From NCBI RefSeq assembly GCF_003992595.1, contig NZ_RZNA01000016.1:1-39078 (forward strand): DNA of 39,078 nucleotides, in the 5' to 3' direction. The notes below the pieces were generated by a model that saw nothing but the letters and a program-made list of their open reading frames with translations, ran no database searches and had not been told where the DNA came from. Position 1 is the stretch's first letter. The number at the start of each line of letters is the position of its first letter. Origin of the DNA: Flagellimonas oceanensis. Lineage in GTDB: Bacteria > Bacteroidota > Bacteroidia > Flavobacteriales > Flavobacteriaceae. Positions 14,562 through 23,101 of the stretch are shown here, piece by piece. Position numbers and translations under genes: made by a program.

Positions 14562-15254
14562 TTAATTTTCAGTCTGCTCTCTAGCCTCTTCTTTTAATTC
14601 ATCAGAAGCTATAATGGCGAGCTCCACACGGCGGTTGGCTGCTTTACCAGCGGCAGTGTCATTGCTTTCCACAGGTTGTTCCTCACCATACCATTTGGTA
14701 GTGAAACGTCCGCTGGAAATACCTTTGGCCACCAAATAACCTGTCACTGCGCGCGCTCTACGTTCAGATAAGCCCATATTATAGTCGGCAGCACCATCGC
14801 TGTCGGTATGTCCTTCCACCAAAATATTGGTTTTTGGATATTCCTTGAAGATACCTGCCAACTTATCCAAAGTAGTAGCAGAAGCACCTTTGATGTCAGA
14901 CTTGTTGGTGTCAAAATACACACCGTTTTCACCGCTAAAGGTCACATTGATTCCCTCGCCTACTCGTTGTACTTCGGCGCCTGGGATTTCCTGTTCGATT
15001 TGTTCGGCTTGTCTGTCCATACGGTTACCGATATAACCACCTGCGGCTCCACCAACAACGGCTCCGATAATGGCTCCAAGGGCTGTATTTCCCTTTCCTA
15101 CGTTGTTACCGATTACCCCACCGATAACGGCTCCACCACCAGCACCGATAGCGGCACCTTTTTGGGTATTGTTTGCATTTTTAACTGCGTCACAACTGAT
15201 AATCATGGTCAACGCCAAAAAAGCCGTTGCCCCTTTTAATACTATATTTTTCAT
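14562..15254 (-). CDS. OmpA family lipoprotein with glycine zipper
   Basis: A 230-residue lipoprotein (signal MKNIVLKGATAFLALTMIIS, lipid Cys21). A glycine-zipper segment of about 50 residues follows (GAAIGAGGGAVIGGVIGNNV and a second GAIIGAVVGGAAGGYIGNR), then an OmpA-like C-terminal domain from about residue 105. The peptidoglycan-binding signature includes NILVEGHTDSDGAADYNMGL, LSERRARAVTGYL and the final ANRRVELAI. It resembles YiaD/YfiB-type proteins that tether the outer membrane to the cell wall. It starts 4 nt after the lipocalin-like gene, so both are in one operon. Confidence 0.93.
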   Translation of the reverse strand: MKNIVLKGATAFLALTMIISCDAVKNANNTQKGAAIGAGGGAVIGGVIGNNVGKGNTALGAIIGAVVGGAAGGYIGNRMDRQAEQIEQEIPGAEVQRVGEGINVTFSGENGVYFDTNKSDIKGASATTLDKLAGIFKEYPKTNILVEGHTDSDGAADYNMGLSERRARAVTGYLVAKGISSGRFTTKWYGEEQPVESNDTAAGKAANRRVELAIIASDELKEEAREQTEN

Positions 15255-15258
15255 GTAA

Positions 15259-15744
15259 TTATTTTTTTGAGAATTCGTAAACTATGGTCACTGGTTGACC
15301 ATCAACCGATACATTGGAATTGAGCGTCATGGATTGCTCCGAAAGACTAACGATGTTCAATCGGTATCCATACCCACCCGAAATATCCTTTCGGTTTTCA
15401 TCAATAAACTTGAATTGCAATTGACTCTGGTAATTTTGTTCAGGTTCTACGACGGACCATCTGAAAAAGCGGTCGCCACCTTGGCAAAGCGAACTCTGCG
15501 CAATAGTGTATCGTCCGGTACTGTTATTGTCACGGAAAAACCATTCACTATCCTCGAAGCAGATGTCTTCAGCATCATTGAAAATAGTAGACTTAAAATT
15601 TCCGGAGGCATTTTCGTAGTGGACATTGTCCAAGTTCCAGGTTCCGCTGAACAAATCACGTTGTGTTCTAACGCTTTTGGAAATGGAACAGGATGAGAGC
15701 AAAAGTCCCACCACTGTCAAAAATAAGAGTGATCGTTTCATCAT
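15259..15744 (-). CDS. lipocalin-like lipoprotein
   Basis: A protein of 161 residues when started at 15744 (ATG ATG AAA...). The open frame continues to 15849, but a lipoprotein signal begins here (MKRSLLFLTVVGLLLSSC, lipobox LSSC). After it come FSGTWNLDNVHYENASG (the lipocalin-like 'GxW' strand) and a beta-rich body ending VSVDGQPVTIVYEF. It matches the 'lipocalin family protein' group common in Flavobacteria. The ligand is unknown. It is first in the operon with the OmpA-family gene; a TATATTTTTTG stretch about 30 nt upstream could be its -7 element. Confidence 0.8.
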   Translation of the reverse strand: MMKRSLLFLTVVGLLLSSCSISKSVRTQRDLFSGTWNLDNVHYENASGNFKSTIFNDAEDICFEDSEWFFRDNNSTGRYTIAQSSLCQGGDRFFRWSVVEPEQNYQSQLQFKFIDENRKDISGGYGYRLNIVSLSEQSMTLNSNVSVDGQPVTIVYEFSKK

Positions 15745-15852
15745 AAGAATTAAGTTAATGTTCAAAAAATATACGATTCGGGTTGGAGTTATAGTTGTTA
15801 AATTATGAAAAAAATGGCTAACCGTCTTACTTCTAAACGGATAAAGCATGGA

Positions 15853-17832
15853 TTAATATTGATAGAGTTCAATCAAGGCCGATTCAAACCGCTTTTTGGG
15901 CAAAAAATTGGCTTCAAGTGACTTTGCAAACGGCACAGGGGTCTCCAAACTTCCCACTCGTTTGACGGGAGCGTCCAAGTATTCAAAACAGTTTTCCATG
16001 ACCATCGCCGATATATCACTTGCGATACCACCGAACAGGGTATCTTCCTGAAGCACCATCAATTTCCCTGTCTTTTTAACCGAATTAAAAATAGCCTCTG
16101 TATCCAAGGGTTGCAAAGTTCTAAGGTCAATCAGGTCGACATCAATCTCTGGATGGTTTTCCAAAATCTCTAATGCCCAATGTACTCCGGCTCCATACGT
16201 GACCACAGAAATAGAGTTTCCTTCTTGCAAAAGCTTTGCTTTACCTAAAGGTAAGGTATAATAATCTGTAGGCACATCACCCTTTATACTTCTATACAAT
16301 CCTTTGTGTTCAAAAAACAAAACGGGGTTCGGGTCGTTGATGGCCGTGTTCAGCAATCCCTTTGCGTCATCAGGGAAGGCGGGGTACACCACTTTTAAAC
16401 CAGGGGTTTTGGTAAACCAGGCCTCATTGGTCTGTGAATGGAAAGGTCCAGCTCCTACTCCACCACCGCAGGGCATTCGAATGACTACATCGGCTTTCTC
16501 GTTCCATCTGTAGTGGACTTTGGCCAAATAATTGACTATGGGGTTGAACCCAGAACTCACAAAGTCGGCAAATTGCATTTCCACTACAGCCTTCATACCG
16601 TTAATGGACAATCCCATGGCCGTGGAAACGATTCCTGACTCACAAATGGGGGTGTTCCGTACGCGGCTCTTACCAAATTTAGGTACAAAGCCTTCTGTAA
16701 TTTTAAACACTCCACCATAATCAGCGACGTCTTGCCCCATTATAATAAGCTCGTTGTGCCTGTACATGGATTGTTCCAATCCTTGGGAGATGGCATCTAC
16801 AAAGCGTATGTTTTCAATAGTGTTTGATTCGGGACTAATGTTTTGATAGTCAAAATCTTTATAAACTTCTTTTAACTCTTTGGTTTGATCACAATCAACT
16901 TCAGGTTCATCAAAAGCCAGCTGCAAGTTGCTGTTGATTTCTTCCGTGATTTCAGCTTTGTATGCTTCGATTATTTCCTCGGTGAGCACACCTTCTTCCA
17001 ACAAAAAACGTTCGTAGTTGGAAATAGGGTCTTTTTTGCCCCACTCTTTCATCAGCTTGTCCGGAACGTATTTGGTTCCACTAGCTTCCTCGTGTCCACG
17101 CATACGAAACGTTTTAAATTCCAGAAGCACCGGTCTGGGTCTTCGGCGGATGGCCTTGCACAATTCATCCACTTTGGCAAATACCTCAAGAATGTTGTTC
17201 CCATCAATAATTCTGGATTCTATTCCGTAACCCCGAGCCCTATCCGCCAAATGTTCACAATTATATTGCTCATTGGTGGGTGTGGAAAGTCCGTAGCCAT
17301 TGTTTTCGATACAGAACAACACCGGTAAATTCCATACCGAAGCCACATTCAAAGCCTCATGGAAATCCCCCTCGCTAGTGGCGCCCTCACCTGTAAAAAC
17401 AGCGGTGACACGCTTTTTTCTTCGCAGCATATCCGCTAGCGCAATACCGTCAGCAACCCCTAATTGTGGCCCTAAATGGGAAATCATCCCTACAATCTTG
17501 TATTCCTGGGTGCCAAAATGGAAACTACGGTCCCGACCTTGGGTAAAACCGCTTTGTTTACCCTGCCATTGGGCAAAGAGCCGATTGAGCGGAATGTTTC
17601 TCGAGGTAAACACTCCAAGGTTGCGGTGCATCGGCAAAATGTATTCACTTTCCTTAAGCGCCTTGGTGACACCTACAGAGATGGCTTCTTGCCCTATTCC
17701 ACTAAACCATTTGGAAATTTTGCCTTGCCGCAGAAGAATTAGCATCTTTTCCTCTATCATTCTAGGCTTCAGCATGCTTTTGTACAAATCCAGCAGCTTT
17801 TCGGTTTCCAAGCTGCCCACATGATATCTCAT
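15853..17832 (-). CDS. fused alpha/beta E1 component of branched-chain 2-oxoacid dehydrogenase
   Basis: A 659-residue thiamine-diphosphate enzyme in which the alpha and beta E1 subunits, separate in most bacteria, are one chain. The alpha part (about 1-330) has IGQEAISVGV, PMHRNLGVF and the TPP/Mg motif GEGATSEGDFHEALN with the later NNGYGLSTPTNEQ, then FRMRGHEEASG in the phosphorylation-loop position. The beta part (about 345-659) has IMGQDVADYGGVF, PICESGIVSTAMGLSING, MQFADFVSSGFNPIVN and VVTYGAGVHWALEI. It decarboxylates branched-chain 2-oxoacids (or pyruvate) and passes the acyl group to E2 lipoyl domains. The fused form is usual in Bacteroidota. The other complex subunits are not in this window. 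It is divergent from the 2OG oxygenase gene. Confidence 0.95.
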   Translation of the reverse strand: MRYHVGSLETEKLLDLYKSMLKPRMIEEKMLILLRQGKISKWFSGIGQEAISVGVTKALKESEYILPMHRNLGVFTSRNIPLNRLFAQWQGKQSGFTQGRDRSFHFGTQEYKIVGMISHLGPQLGVADGIALADMLRRKKRVTAVFTGEGATSEGDFHEALNVASVWNLPVLFCIENNGYGLSTPTNEQYNCEHLADRARGYGIESRIIDGNNILEVFAKVDELCKAIRRRPRPVLLEFKTFRMRGHEEASGTKYVPDKLMKEWGKKDPISNYERFLLEEGVLTEEIIEAYKAEITEEINSNLQLAFDEPEVDCDQTKELKEVYKDFDYQNISPESNTIENIRFVDAISQGLEQSMYRHNELIIMGQDVADYGGVFKITEGFVPKFGKSRVRNTPICESGIVSTAMGLSINGMKAVVEMQFADFVSSGFNPIVNYLAKVHYRWNEKADVVIRMPCGGGVGAGPFHSQTNEAWFTKTPGLKVVYPAFPDDAKGLLNTAINDPNPVLFFEHKGLYRSIKGDVPTDYYTLPLGKAKLLQEGNSISVVTYGAGVHWALEILENHPEIDVDLIDLRTLQPLDTEAIFNSVKKTGKLMVLQEDTLFGGIASDISAMVMENCFEYLDAPVKRVGSLETPVPFAKSLEANFLPKKRFESALIELYQY

Positions 17833-17912
17833 ACCATAAAATTCTGTTGGATAAATGTAGTAAAAAGCCCTTCAAAACACCGTGGATTTTCAAAACCTTC
17901 AGCAATATTCCC

Positions 17913-17920
17913 TATTTTTG
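17913..17920 (+). promoter_or_regulatory. -7 promoter element TATTTTTG
   Basis: A perfect match to the Bacteroidota -7 consensus TAnnTTTG lies 22 nt before the ATG at 17943. It fixes the start of the 2OG oxygenase gene at 17943, because the longer open frame from 17847 would begin upstream of this promoter. No convincing -33 TTG is seen at ideal spacing. Confidence 0.6.
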
Positions 17921-17942
17921 GTCTGACATCAAAGATGATATT

Positions 17943-18893
17943 ATGAGTGCTATCCCAAGTGTAGACCTGAAAGATTTTGTTTCGGGCGACCCAAAAAGAA
18001 AAGAGAAGTTTGTCAAAGAAATAGGCGCTGCTTTCGAGGATATTGGTTTTGTAGCCCTGAGTGGACATTTTTTATCCGATGAATTGGTCGAGGACCTTTA
18101 TTCAGAAATCAAAGAGTTCTTCAACCTCCCACAGGAAACAAAGGACAAATATGAAATAGAAGGTATTGGGGGGCAACGGGGGTACACTTCCTTTGGAAAA
18201 GAGCATGCCAAAGGCAAAAAAGAAGGCGACCTGAAAGAATTTTGGCATTTTGGCCAATATGTGGAAGATAATCCGGAACTGGAAGCTGAATACCCTGACA
18301 ATGTTATGGTAGAAGAACTTCCAGATTTTAACAAGGTGGGTAAGGAAACCTATAAAATGCTGGAAAAAACCGCAAAATACGTGTTGCGGGCATTGGCTTT
18401 ACACTTGGATTTGGAAGAAACCTATTTTGATGATTACATAAAAAACGGGAACTCCATTTTAAGGCCTATCCACTATCCGCCCATTACCGAAGAACCTAAA
18501 AATGCGGTCAGGGCCGCTGCACATGGAGACATCAACTTAATCACTTTGTTGATGGGCGCCCACGGGAAAGGACTCCAAGTGAAGGATCACGAAGGAAATT
18601 GGGTGGACGCCATCGCCCAACCCGACCAATTGATGATCAATGTTGGGGATATGTTGTCCAGACTTTCCAATAACAAGCTAAAATCCACGATTCATCAAGT
18701 TGTGAATCCTCCCAAGGAACTTTGGGGCACATCCAGGTATTCCATTCCATTTTTCATGCATCCCGTAAGTGACATGCCACTCAATTGCCTGGAAAATTGT
18801 ATTGACGACGAGCACCCAAAAGCCTTTGAGGACATTACTGCAGGAGGATATTTGCACGAAAGATTGATAGAACTAGGACTGATTAAAAAGTAA
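17943..18893 (+). CDS. isopenicillin N synthase-like 2OG-Fe(II) oxygenase
   Basis: A 316-residue cytoplasmic enzyme starting MSAIPSVDLKDFVSGD, the typical N-terminus of the isopenicillin N synthase-like family. Iron-binding residues are H194 and D196 in AAAHGDINLI and H251 in STIHQVVNP; the 2-oxoglutarate-binding R265-x-S267 follows in TSRYSIPFF. These enzymes hydroxylate or oxidatively modify small molecules, with 2-oxoglutarate as co-substrate. The Flavobacterial member has no known substrate. It is followed after 2 nt by the SUI1-type gene, so the pair is cotranscribed and perhaps functionally linked, though this could also be housekeeping order. Confidence 0.93.
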   Translation: MSAIPSVDLKDFVSGDPKRKEKFVKEIGAAFEDIGFVALSGHFLSDELVEDLYSEIKEFFNLPQETKDKYEIEGIGGQRGYTSFGKEHAKGKKEGDLKEFWHFGQYVEDNPELEAEYPDNVMVEELPDFNKVGKETYKMLEKTAKYVLRALALHLDLEETYFDDYIKNGNSILRPIHYPPITEEPKNAVRAAAHGDINLITLLMGAHGKGLQVKDHEGNWVDAIAQPDQLMINVGDMLSRLSNNKLKSTIHQVVNPPKELWGTSRYSIPFFMHPVSDMPLNCLENCIDDEHPKAFEDITAGGYLHERLIELGLIKK

Positions 18894-18895
18894 AT

Positions 18896-19225
18896 ATGGA
18901 TTTAGGAGATCAACTCAAAAATTTATTCCCCGACCATGTTCCAGAAGAGGAACCCGAAAAGGAAAAGGAGAAATCCCCATATTGGTTGCAAGACGACCCG
19001 ATTATCTGTAAATACGAAAAGCGCAAAGGCAAGCCCGTGACCATTCTGGAAGGTTACAACGGAGCGGACAGTGATTTCAAAAAATTAACGAAAGACTTGA
19101 AAACCCTCCTGGGCGTGGGCGGTAGTTTTAAGAACGAAGCCATTATCATACAGGGAGATTACCGGGATAAAATCATGGATTTTCTTAAGGAAAACGGTTT
19201 TTCCGTAAAGCGCGTGGGTGGATAA
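18896..19225 (+). CDS. SUI1 / eIF1-like (YciH family) translation factor
   Basis: A 109-residue protein. An acidic, low-complexity N-terminus (PEEEPEKEKEKS) is followed by a SUI1 domain from about residue 37: ICKYEKRKGKPVTILEGY, LGVGGSFKNEAIIIQGD, and the final VKRVGG. Bacterial YciH-type proteins inhibit non-canonical initiation on the 30S subunit. It begins 2 nt after the 2OG oxygenase stop and is presumed translationally coupled to it. Length is typical. Confidence 0.93.
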   Translation: MDLGDQLKNLFPDHVPEEEPEKEKEKSPYWLQDDPIICKYEKRKGKPVTILEGYNGADSDFKKLTKDLKTLLGVGGSFKNEAIIIQGDYRDKIMDFLKENGFSVKRVGG

Positions 19226-19307
19226 CTGCTAATTCTTCAAAAAAAAGAATTGGTTTTTTACACATGTTAAAAAGTAGGCTTGAACACCAATGTTTTGTGA
19301 AAAAATT

Positions 19308-19337
19308 TTTGTGTTCCTGCTTTAAACCTTACTTTTA
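19308..19337 (+). promoter_or_regulatory. promoter of the DUF1835-phosphorylase operon
   Basis: TTTG (19308-19311) lies 18 bp before TACTTTTA (19330-19337), a 7 of 8 match to TAnnTTTG; the spacing suits the Bacteroidota -33/-7 promoter. The start codon of the DUF1835 gene is 32 nt downstream. It also follows the end of the SUI1 gene in a 143-bp gap, marking a new transcript. Confidence 0.55.
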
Positions 19338-19368
19338 TTATTCCTAACCAACGAAAACTGAGCTGAAA

Positions 19369-20301
19369 ATGAAATCACTGTTGCACATAACCAACGGGGA
19401 CAGTTTCACGTCTAGATTACAATCTTTGGAATTTAAAGGGGATGTAATCACTTGGAGGGAAATGCTTTGCGAAGGCAAAACGCTCTCCACCGTAGGAAGT
19501 GAATCTTTTTGGAAAACAAGATTCGAATTCCTAAACAAGAACTACAAAGTTTCCAAGTCTTGGTTCATCGAGAAAACCCTCAAGGAATATCGATCGCTTT
19601 GTAACCACAAACAACAGGACCAGATTGTGCTCTGGTTCGAATACGACCTTTTTTGTCAAATCAATATGCTGGCTGTGATCAGTTGGCTAAAACAACACAG
19701 GAGACATGCCGAAATCTCTTTGGTATGCAGTGGCAAAGTGGAAGGTTCCACCAAACTTTATGGATTGAATGAGCTCAACGACGAGAAGTTGATGGAGCTC
19801 TACGAGAATAGAAAAGTCCTTTCACAGGACGATATAGAGTATGCCGATTATATTTGGCAACTGTACTGTAGTGACAACCCGATTCGGCTGGAGAACCAAA
19901 TCGCCAACAACGATTTTCAGTTCGAATATCTGTCGGATGCTTTGAAAACACACCTAAAACGATTCCCAACCATTAAAAACGGGCTCAACGACTTGGAGAA
20001 CCATATTTTGGAAGTCGCCAAGAAGCATAAGCCGAAGTCCAAAAACGAATTGATGAAAGATTTGTTGACCGACCAAGGTTTTTACGGTTTTGGGGATACA
20101 CAGTACGAACGCATGGTCTCTTCGTTAAAGCCACTCTTTAGTTCATTCGACCCGGTCAAATTGACAAAAAAAGGACTGGATGTACTAAAACAAGAAGCTA
20201 ATTACTATTCAGAACTGCGTGACAATCAAATGTATCTGGGCGGTTCTTTAAAGTATAACTTCCTGTACAACACCGATACGGACCGAATCCTAAAATTGTA
20301 G
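19369..20301 (+). CDS. DUF1835 domain-containing protein
   Basis: A 310-residue cytoplasmic protein. The start LLHITNGDSFTSRLQSLEFK and the following ITWREMLCEGKT are the DUF1835 hallmark (N-terminal HVTNGDS... W.E.L..GP). A central QIVLWFEYDLFCQINMLAVI, with FE.D.FCQ, fits the family's middle part. The role of DUF1835 is unknown, though the fold is related to nucleotide- or sugar-processing Rossmann-type proteins. It is followed after 3 nt by the nucleoside phosphorylase gene, a coupling that hints at nucleoside metabolism. Confidence 0.9.
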   Translation: MKSLLHITNGDSFTSRLQSLEFKGDVITWREMLCEGKTLSTVGSESFWKTRFEFLNKNYKVSKSWFIEKTLKEYRSLCNHKQQDQIVLWFEYDLFCQINMLAVISWLKQHRRHAEISLVCSGKVEGSTKLYGLNELNDEKLMELYENRKVLSQDDIEYADYIWQLYCSDNPIRLENQIANNDFQFEYLSDALKTHLKRFPTIKNGLNDLENHILEVAKKHKPKSKNELMKDLLTDQGFYGFGDTQYERMVSSLKPLFSSFDPVKLTKKGLDVLKQEANYYSELRDNQMYLGGSLKYNFLYNTDTDRILKL

Positions 20302-20304
20302 TAA

Positions 20305-21192
20305 ATGAGCTCTTCTTTGGGCAGTTCAGAGCTTATTCTGAATCCTGATGGGAGCATTTACCATCTCAATCTTCTTCCAGAAGACATCTCAAACATTATC
20401 ATCACTGTTGGTGACCAGAATCGCGTACACGAGGTTTCCAAATACTTCGATTCCATTGAAGTGCAAAAAAGCAAACGTGAATTCCTTGCCCATACCGGTA
20501 TGTATTTGGGTAAACGAATTACGGTTATCTCCACGGGTATCGGCACAGACAATATCGACATAGTTTTTAATGAATTGGATGCTCTTGCCAACATAGATTT
20601 TGATACACGTCAAATTAAAGACACTAAAAAACAACTCAATTTTATACGGGTCGGTACATCGGGTTCGTTACAACCTGGCATCCCGATCGATTCCTTTTTA
20701 ATGAGTACCGCTGGTATTGGTTTTGACAACCTTCTGCATTTTTACGACTGCGGACACATCAAAAACCAAGAGTTGGAACTTGCATTGACCCAATACTTGG
20801 ACTGGAGCGGGCATAACATACACCCCTATGTAGTTGATTTTGATAAGGACTTGGCCGATATTTTTAACTCAAATCGTATACGATTTGGTGCAACAGGTAC
20901 AAATTCAGGTTTTTACGGCCCACAAGGAAGAACACTTCGAATACCTCCTGCCATTAAAGACTTTAACGAAAAACTAGCTGCCTTTTCCTTTGGAAACACA
21001 AGAATAACCAACTTAGAGATGGAAACAGCCGCTATGTATGGCATTGCCAAGTTGCATGGACACCGAGCTGTTTCATTAAATGCTATATTGGCCAATAGGG
21101 CCACCAAAGAGTTCTCCACGCAAGGGCATCAAACTATTGACAAATTGATTCAGTACACCTTGGAATGCATTGCCAAAAGTCAACTGGTATAA
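20305..21192 (+). CDS. nucleoside phosphorylase family protein (PNP/UDP superfamily)
   Basis: A 295-residue enzyme of the purine-nucleoside/uridine phosphorylase superfamily. Visible features are IIITVGDQNRVHEVSKYFDS near the N terminus (the phosphate/nucleoside 'xGDpxR' loop), TGMYLGKRITVISTGIGTDN, FIRVGTSGSLQPGI, and NLEMETAAMYGIAKL, which contains the E-M-E base/ribose-binding signature. It cleaves nucleosides with phosphate to give base plus ribose-1-phosphate. The base preference is not clear from sequence. It directly follows the DUF1835 gene. Confidence 0.93.
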   Translation: MSSSLGSSELILNPDGSIYHLNLLPEDISNIIITVGDQNRVHEVSKYFDSIEVQKSKREFLAHTGMYLGKRITVISTGIGTDNIDIVFNELDALANIDFDTRQIKDTKKQLNFIRVGTSGSLQPGIPIDSFLMSTAGIGFDNLLHFYDCGHIKNQELELALTQYLDWSGHNIHPYVVDFDKDLADIFNSNRIRFGATGTNSGFYGPQGRTLRIPPAIKDFNEKLAAFSFGNTRITNLEMETAAMYGIAKLHGHRAVSLNAILANRATKEFSTQGHQTIDKLIQYTLECIAKSQLV

Positions 21193-21263
21193 TTTTTCAG
21201 GGCGTATTTTTGAGAAAATACCGTATGGAATCATAATTTTAACCTCAGTAAGAATCCAAACAG

Positions 21264-22112
21264 ATGAAAACCATAAAAATAATCGGCGTTCCAGAACATT
21301 TCAATCTTCCTTGGCATTTGGCAATGGAGGACAATGCATTTGAAGACCGCGGCATTCAATTGGAGTGGACCGACGTTCCCGAAGGCACTGGCAAAATGAC
21401 ACAAATGCTTCAAGATGGCGAGGCGGACATGGGCATTATCTTGACAGAAGGCATCATCAAAAGTATATCACAGGGAAATCCATGCAAAATCGTTCAGGAA
21501 TACGTTTCTTCTCCCTTGCTTTGGGGTATCCATGTGGATGCAAAAAGTGAACGTAATTCCATTTCGGATATAAAAGATGACCCGGTGGCCATTAGTCGAA
21601 TGGGCAGCGGAAGTCACTTAATGGCCTATATCAACGCCCAAAACCAAGGATGGGACACAGAGAAGCTTCAATTTGAGATCATCAATAACCTCGATGGTGC
21701 TGTGGAAAATCTAAACAATGGTTCCGGAGCCTATTTTATGTGGGAACATTTTACCACAAAACCCCTTGTGGACAATGGCACATTCAAACGTGTGGGCGAC
21801 TGCCCTACTCCATGGCCCTGTTTTGTAATTGCTGCTTCGAACACCTTCATCAAAGAAAATGAAGGCTTGATCAAACACGTTTTGGAGGTTATCAACACCT
21901 ATACCGCTGAATTCAAGCAAATTCCCAGTATTGACAGGACCCTGTCCAACCGATACGAACAAAAGTTAGAAGATATCCAAGCATGGTTGTCCAAAACCAC
22001 TTGGGGACAGGAACAACTCTCCGAGGCAACGGTAAATGGAGTACAGTCCAGGTTGCACGACCTTAATTTAATCGAGGAAGTCAAGGACGCTTCAGAATTC
22101 CTTTGGAAATAG
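21264..22112 (+). CDS. substrate-binding-like protein (NMT1/MqnA-like fold), no signal peptide
   Basis: A 282-residue protein of the type II periplasmic-binding-protein fold: KTIKIIGVPEHFNLPWHLAM at the start, GKMTQMLQDGEADMGIILTE, then SRMGSGSHLMAYINAQ. These are the hallmarks of NMT1/ABC-transporter substrate-binding proteins, yet it begins directly with the first beta strand and has no signal peptide, so it is cytoplasmic. Homologous cytoplasmic proteins include thiamine-pyrimidine and futalosine-pathway enzymes (Thi5, MqnA/MqnD). It has no ABC partner nearby. It may be an enzyme or a ligand sensor; the substrate is unknown. It follows the phosphorylase by 71 nt. Confidence 0.85.
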   Translation: MKTIKIIGVPEHFNLPWHLAMEDNAFEDRGIQLEWTDVPEGTGKMTQMLQDGEADMGIILTEGIIKSISQGNPCKIVQEYVSSPLLWGIHVDAKSERNSISDIKDDPVAISRMGSGSHLMAYINAQNQGWDTEKLQFEIINNLDGAVENLNNGSGAYFMWEHFTTKPLVDNGTFKRVGDCPTPWPCFVIAASNTFIKENEGLIKHVLEVINTYTAEFKQIPSIDRTLSNRYEQKLEDIQAWLSKTTWGQEQLSEATVNGVQSRLHDLNLIEEVKDASEFLWK

Positions 22113-22118
22113 ACGGAT

Positions 22119-22215
22119 GTCAGGTCGAGCGCAGTCGAGACCAAATAAACCAAAAGCGGTTCAATTTAATTCTCAACTTAGGTTTATCTTGAGCGCAGTC
22201 GAAAGACTCGAGGTG
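22119..22215. repeat. interspersed palindromic (REP-like) element
   Basis: It begins gtcaggtcgagcgcagtcga and ends in actcgaggtgat, with an internal ttatcttgagcgcagtcgaa. It is closely similar to the reverse complement of 7531-7628. It fills the gap between the stop of the substrate-binding-like gene and that of ung, which are convergent, and may serve as a two-way transcript end. Confidence 0.75.
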
Positions 22216-22222
22216 ATAGAAT

Positions 22223-22888
22223 TTACCAATCAATCGGTTCTTTCCCCATTTGGGCGATCAACTCGTTGGTTTTACTAAAATGTTGATTGCCAAACCACAG
22301 CCCTCGATTGGCGCTCAAAGGCGAAGGATGCCCAGAGGTTAAAATATGATGCTTGCTTTTATCGATTAAGGATGATTTTTTCTTCGCGAATCCGCCCCAC
22401 AGCAGAAAAACAACACCTTCCAGTTCGCTGGAAACTGTTTTGATTACCGCATCGGTGAACTGTTCCCACCCTTTTTTCTGATGGCTCCCTGCCTGATGTG
22501 CTCTAACCGTCAGTGTAGCATTCAACAAAAGTACCCCTTGGTCCGCCCAACGCTCCAGGTTACCGCTTTTGGGATACGGTTTTTCAACATCGGTCTTGAT
22601 TTCCTTGAAAATATTGACCAAGGATGGCGGATGCGGGATACCATCTTTTACGGAAAAACACAATCCATTCGCCTGATTCGGGCCATGGTAGGGGTCTTGC
22701 CCAATGATGACCACTTTGGTTTCTTGAAACGGACAATGATCAAAGGCAGAAAAAATGTCATTACCCTTTGGGTAACAAGTATTCTTCTGGTATTCCTGCT
22801 TCACAAAAGCAGCCAATTGCTGAAAGTAAGGTTGTTCAAACTCGTTGCTCAATTGTGCTTTCCAACTTGGATCAATGTTTACGTCCAT
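22223..22888 (-). CDS. ung: uracil-DNA glycosylase (family 1)
   Basis: A 221-residue DNA-repair enzyme that removes uracil from DNA. The catalytic water-activating motif GQDPYHGPNQANGLCFSV includes D65, and the second motif HPSPLSANRG includes H187; NATLTVRAHQAGSH lies between. Length and motifs are complete. A 34-residue membrane-peptide gene lies 9 nt upstream on the same strand. Confidence 0.97.
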   Translation of the reverse strand: MDVNIDPSWKAQLSNEFEQPYFQQLAAFVKQEYQKNTCYPKGNDIFSAFDHCPFQETKVVIIGQDPYHGPNQANGLCFSVKDGIPHPPSLVNIFKEIKTDVEKPYPKSGNLERWADQGVLLLNATLTVRAHQAGSHQKKGWEQFTDAVIKTVSSELEGVVFLLWGGFAKKKSSLIDKSKHHILTSGHPSPLSANRGLWFGNQHFSKTNELIAQMGKEPIDW

Positions 22889-22897
22889 ATGATGACT

Positions 22898-23002
22898 TTA
22901 CTTCTTTTTGGTCAGTTTATAGATCAAATACCCAATGCCCACAACAAAATGCAAGAGTATCACGCCTGCAATGATATAAATGACGGTATTGTCGCTCCTC
23001 AT
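22898..23002 (-). CDS. small single-helix membrane protein, 34 residues
   Basis: From the ATG at 23000-23002 (minus strand) a 34-residue frame runs to TAA (22898-22900). It has a short polar start (MRSDNTV), one hydrophobic helix (IYIIAGVILLHFVVGIGYLI) and a basic end (YKLTKKK), giving N-out/C-in topology by the positive-inside rule. It lies 9 nt upstream of ung and is probably cotranscribed with it. No family is recognised. I am not sure how widely it is conserved. Confidence 0.55.
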   Translation of the reverse strand: MRSDNTVIYIIAGVILLHFVVGIGYLIYKLTKKK

Positions 23003-23101
23003 TTGAATTGGATTTTAGTGAAGAATTCAGGTATGAATCAAAAGTACGCAAAGCGAATTGTTTTTGCTAAAAGGGCAGGCCTCAAAAACACATCAAAATC
23101 C

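Noticed and set aside
17847..17942. N-terminal extension of the 2OG oxygenase
   Set aside because: A perfect TATTTTTG element lies inside it and the family start matches 17943.
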